Assembly (NCBI GenBank): GCA_035716025.1
Contig: DASTKH010000019.1
Span: 1-64,000 of the forward strand
Direction of reading: 5' to 3'
Origin: JADGHE01 sp035716025
GTDB taxonomy: Bacteria > Pseudomonadota > Alphaproteobacteria > Rhizobiales > Xanthobacteraceae
Length of the DNA: 64,000 nucleotides
Made by a program: the position numbers and the translations under genes
Part shown: piece after piece, positions 61,626-64,000 of the stretch
Position numbering within the stretch: the stretch's first letter is position 1
Layout: every line of letters starts with the position of its first letter
The notes under the pieces: model-generated
Told to the model about the DNA's origin: nothing
What the model saw: only the letters and a program-made list of their open reading frames with translations
The model's database searches: none

Positions 61626-62447
61626 CTAACCGGCCAATTCTCGCGAGCGGCGCGTTGCCGCGGCGACGGCTCTGTGCATCAAGGGCGCGAGCCCGTCGGC
61701 TGCCGTCAGAACTTCGAGCGCGGCCGCCGTGGTTCCGCCCGGCGACGTAACGTTCGCGCGCAGGACGGCCGGGTCGAGGTTCGAGCGGTGCAGAAGCTCG
61801 CCAGAACCCGCCACCGTCTCTCGCGCCAGCCGGCGCGCCAGCGCTGCGGGGAGGCCCGCGGCCTCCCCGGCCGACGCCAGGCACTCGGCAAGCAGGAAAA
61901 CATAGGCGGGGCCGGAGCCCGACACGGCCGTCACGGCATCGAGCAAGCCCTCGTCCGTGACCCATTCGACGCCGCCGATGGCCGAAAGCAGCGCGTGCGC
62001 GAGATCACGCTGCGCGGGCGTTACCTCGGCATTGGGGACCGCAACCGTGATGCCGCGGGCGATCGCCGCCGGCGTATTCGGCATCGCCCGCACCGCCGCG
62101 ATCCCCGGCAGCGCCTCGCCGAGGAACCGCAGCGTCCTCCCGGCCATGATCGAGAGCGCGAGCGTGTCCGGGCGGGCAAACGCGGCCACGATCGGCAAAG
62201 CCTCCGGAGCCGTCTGCGGCTTGACGGCGAGGACGATCGCCGACACGGGGGCGATCTCCGCCGGTGTTGGATTGAGCGTGAGGCCGCGCGCGACGAGAGC
62301 GGCGATTTCCGGCGCCGGCTGCGGCTCGATAACGGCAACACGCGCGGGCTCAAGCCCCAGCGCGAGCCAACCTTCCAGCATCGCGCCGCCCATTTTCCCC
62401 GCCCCCACCAGCAGAAGCGTTCCTGCAAAATCCCCGAGGCGTTCCAT
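61626..62447 (-). CDS. proC: Pyrroline-5-carboxylate reductase
   Basis: This 273-residue NAD(P)H enzyme makes proline. The N-terminal Rossmann motif is LLLVGAGKMGGAMLEGWL, VLAVKPQ is present, and the C-terminal signature appears as AVSGSGPAYVFLLAECLASA with VTSPGGTTAAALEVL. The ATG at 62447 is chosen over upstream in-frame starts because it directly precedes the Rossmann strand. It follows the YbjN gene by about 140 bases. Confidence 0.96.
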   Translation of the reverse strand: MERLGDFAGTLLLVGAGKMGGAMLEGWLALGLEPARVAVIEPQPAPEIAALVARGLTLNPTPAEIAPVSAIVLAVKPQTAPEALPIVAAFARPDTLALSIMAGRTLRFLGEALPGIAAVRAMPNTPAAIARGITVAVPNAEVTPAQRDLAHALLSAIGGVEWVTDEGLLDAVTAVSGSGPAYVFLLAECLASAGEAAGLPAALARRLARETVAGSGELLHRSNLDPAVLRANVTSPGGTTAAALEVLTAADGLAPLMHRAVAAATRRSRELAG

Positions 62448-62588
62448 GCCGTCCCCCGATGCGAAAACCCGAAGTCGCCGACCCATACACCATGGGGGCC
62501 GGACCGGCACACCTGTCGGGCTCAAGGATTGGGAGAAGCCGGCCGATCGGGAACAAGCAGCGTCGCCGGTCCGCGGAAGGATCGAGCC

Positions 62589-63089
62589 TCAGGCCTCGCC
62601 GGATGTGTCGAACATCGCGGCCTCCAACGCCTCGCGGGCGGTCTTTCCAGCCCAGACCACGAACTGAAAGGACTGGAAATACCGCTCGCACGCCTCGAGC
62701 GCGGCCTCGAGTAACGCTTCGCATTGCCGGTCCGACGGCTCGATCCCGCCCGGCAGCAGCAGCGCGTGACGAAACATCAGCACGCCGTCCCGGCTCCAAA
62801 GGTCGAAATGCCCGATCCACAACTGTTCGTTGACGAGCGAGATCAGTTTCAGCACCTCGGGGAGCCGCCGCTCCGGCACCCGGCAATCAAAAGCGCAGGC
62901 AAGGTGCAGCGCCTCGATCTCGTCCATCCAGGTGAAGGAAACATGATAGTCGGTCCAACGGCCGGTAATGGAGATCGCGATTTCGTCATCTCCGGCGCGG
63001 TCGAAAGACCATTCCTTGAGTGCTGCGAGATGCTCCACAACGTCGACCGGATTGTTCTGCCGCTCTTCGAAAACATTGATCAGGGACAT
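62589..63089 (-). CDS. YbjN-domain protein
   Basis: This 166-residue protein shows the YbjN/type III chaperone-like fold: ERQNNPVDVVEHLAALKEWS, ITGRWTDYHVSFTWMDEIEA, VNEQLWIGHFDLWSRDGVLM and FRHALLLPGGIEPSDRQCEA. Homologues occur next to proC throughout this order, which matches here. Its biochemical role is not established. The ATG at 63089 follows GGGAGGCGG. Confidence 0.9.
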   Translation of the reverse strand: MSLINVFEERQNNPVDVVEHLAALKEWSFDRAGDDEIAISITGRWTDYHVSFTWMDEIEALHLACAFDCRVPERRLPEVLKLISLVNEQLWIGHFDLWSRDGVLMFRHALLLPGGIEPSDRQCEALLEAALEACERYFQSFQFVVWAGKTAREALEAAMFDTSGEA

Positions 63090-63391
63090 GCCGCCTCCCG
63101 TGCGTGGCGGAGGAAACTCGCGCAAAACCCGACTGCGTGAGTGGTTTCGGAAACGCAACGCGCGGCACAACCGAAACTCGAATCACTTATCGAATTGACT
63201 ATAGCCGCACTGCGTGACGACACCAAAGTGGCGTTGTCGCGCGCGCATGGGGCCGGATTCGGCGCGCGGCGGCAACCGGCTCGCGGTTTCATCCACATCG
63301 AACTTGGGTGCGCTGCTGAGAGAAGCGGCTCCGAGGGGGAAGAAAGCGGCCTTGCCAACCCGAGCGCGCGCAATCGCGCGAACGTGCGACG
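63090..63391. other. Intergenic region between prs and the YbjN gene
   Basis: These 302 bases follow the prs stop and precede the YbjN start on the same strand. An AT-richer spot lies at about 63180-63205. No gene-like ORF or clear terminator hairpin with a T tract was seen; promoter elements for the YbjN gene are presumably here. Confidence 0.5.
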
Positions 63392-64000
63392 TCAGTCGAA
63401 CAGACTCGAGACGCTCTCTTCCGCGGCGGTGCGGCCGATCGCCTCCCCGATGAGGCTCGCAATCGAGAGGACACGAATATTGCGCGCCACCCGCACGGCT
63501 TCCGTCGGCTGGATCGAGTCGGTGATGACAAGCTCGGTCAGTCGCGAGGCGGTAATGCGGGCGACCGCCCCCCCCGAAAGAACGCCATGGCTGATATAGG
63601 CCGAAACGCTCGTTGCACCGTGGCCGAGCAGGGCCTCGGCGGCGTTTACGAGCGTGCCGCCGGAATCGACGATGTCGTCGACGAGAATGCAGGTGTGACC
63701 GGCGACGTCGCCGATCACGTTCATGACCTCGGACTCGCCGGCACGCTCGCGCCGCTTGTCGATGATGGCAAGCGGTGCATCGATGCGCTTGGCCAGTCCC
63801 CGCGCCCGCACCACGCCGCCGACATCAGGCGAGACCACCATCACTTTCGAAAGGTCGTATCGGTCGCGAATATCGCGTACCATCACCGGCGAGGCGTAGA
63901 GATTGTCCGTCGGGATGTCGAAAAATCCCTGGATCTGGCCCGCATGCAGGTCCAGCGTCATCACGCGATCGGCGCCCGCCCGCGTGATCAGATTCGCGAC
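63392..64000 (-). CDS. prs: Ribose-phosphate pyrophosphokinase, 5' end outside window
   Basis: The C-terminal 202 residues of PRPP synthetase are present; the frame is open to base 64000. Seen are TLDLHAGQIQGFFDIPTDNL, the flexible region VVSPDVGGVVRARGLAK, and the PRPP-binding loop CILVDDIVDSGGTLVNAAEA. The end, LSIASLIGEAIGRTAAEESV-SSLFD, is the family C-terminus. The enzyme feeds nucleotide, His and Trp synthesis. Confidence 0.97.
   Translation of the reverse strand, partial: VANLITRAGADRVMTLDLHAGQIQGFFDIPTDNLYASPVMVRDIRDRYDLSKVMVVSPDVGGVVRARGLAKRIDAPLAIIDKRRERAGESEVMNVIGDVAGHTCILVDDIVDSGGTLVNAAEALLGHGATSVSAYISHGVLSGGAVARITASRLTELVITDSIQPTEAVRVARNIRVLSIASLIGEAIGRTAAEESVSSLFD

Overview
The window looks like chromosomal DNA of a high-GC alphaproteobacterium, most likely of the Hyphomicrobiales (Bradyrhizobiaceae/Xanthobacteraceae neighbourhood). 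I infer this from gene content and order only: two complete branched-chain amino acid (Liv) ABC cassettes, a Bug/TctC binding protein, an SDR-uvrC-pgsA-moaD-moaE run, a MarR/OmpR/histidine kinase set resembling PetP-PetR, and several small secreted proteins of types I associate with this order. Overlapping ATGA/GTGA stop-start junctions are common, so most clusters look translationally coupled.

Layout. 0-6.5 kb: the end of a dipeptide-type ABC ATPase and a CinA-domain gene face a four-gene operon (M20 peptidase, old yellow enzyme, N-carbamoyl/allantoate-type amidohydrolase, gamma-glutamyltransferase). 6.6-8.7 kb: an LTXXQ-motif exported protein and a Bug-type binding protein, with a strong hairpin between their converging ends. 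8.9-20.9 kb: two Liv transporter sets separated by a second gamma-glutamyltransferase. 21-24.1 kb: an ECF sigma factor, a membrane anti-sigma factor and a secreted subtilase in one operon. The periplasmic part of the anti-sigma factor resembles the pro-domain of the subtilase encoded next to it. 24.4-33.3 kb: a secreted unknown, a GT2-GtrA glycosyltransferase, a thiamine-diphosphate enzyme paired with an internally duplicated unknown protein, a divergent E1 alpha/beta dehydrogenase pair, a small exported protein and an acyl-CoA-dehydrogenase-fold flavoenzyme.

33.8-39.1 kb holds a three-gene operon: a 1388-residue Pls/PosA-type adenylation/carrier/membrane synthetase, a polyamine-type N-acetyltransferase and a 4'-phosphopantetheinyl transferase. 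This reads as a self-contained system for making a homopolymeric or modified amino acid product. 39.2-43 kb is housekeeping-like: L,D-transpeptidase, tRNA-Val(CAC), PEGA lipoprotein, TusA, FAD oxidoreductase, Nudix.

43-48.5 kb is an accessory patch. It has IS66 remnants (frameshifted tnpA, intact tnpB, broken tnpC), a pRiA4b ORF-3-like gene, and an AT-richer two-gene operon. That operon encodes a transglutaminase-like protein with exact 38-residue tandem repeats and a SAM methyltransferase. Two perfect palindromes precede it.

49-64 kb returns to core genes: RNase T2, rlmJ, a cold-shock protein, an outer membrane barrel protein, a FolM-like reductase, uvrC, pgsA, moaD, moaE, ilvE, a MarR/response regulator/kinase cluster with an operator-like palindrome over the MarR start, a TetR/COQ9-type regulator, proC, a YbjN protein and the 3' part of prs.

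The best candidates for undescribed biology are the sigma/anti-sigma/subtilase module with a shared pro-domain, the repeat-protein/methyltransferase operon, the Pls-like operon, and the duplicated protein coupled to the thiamine-diphosphate enzyme. All functions are inferred from reading the sequence; no searches were run.
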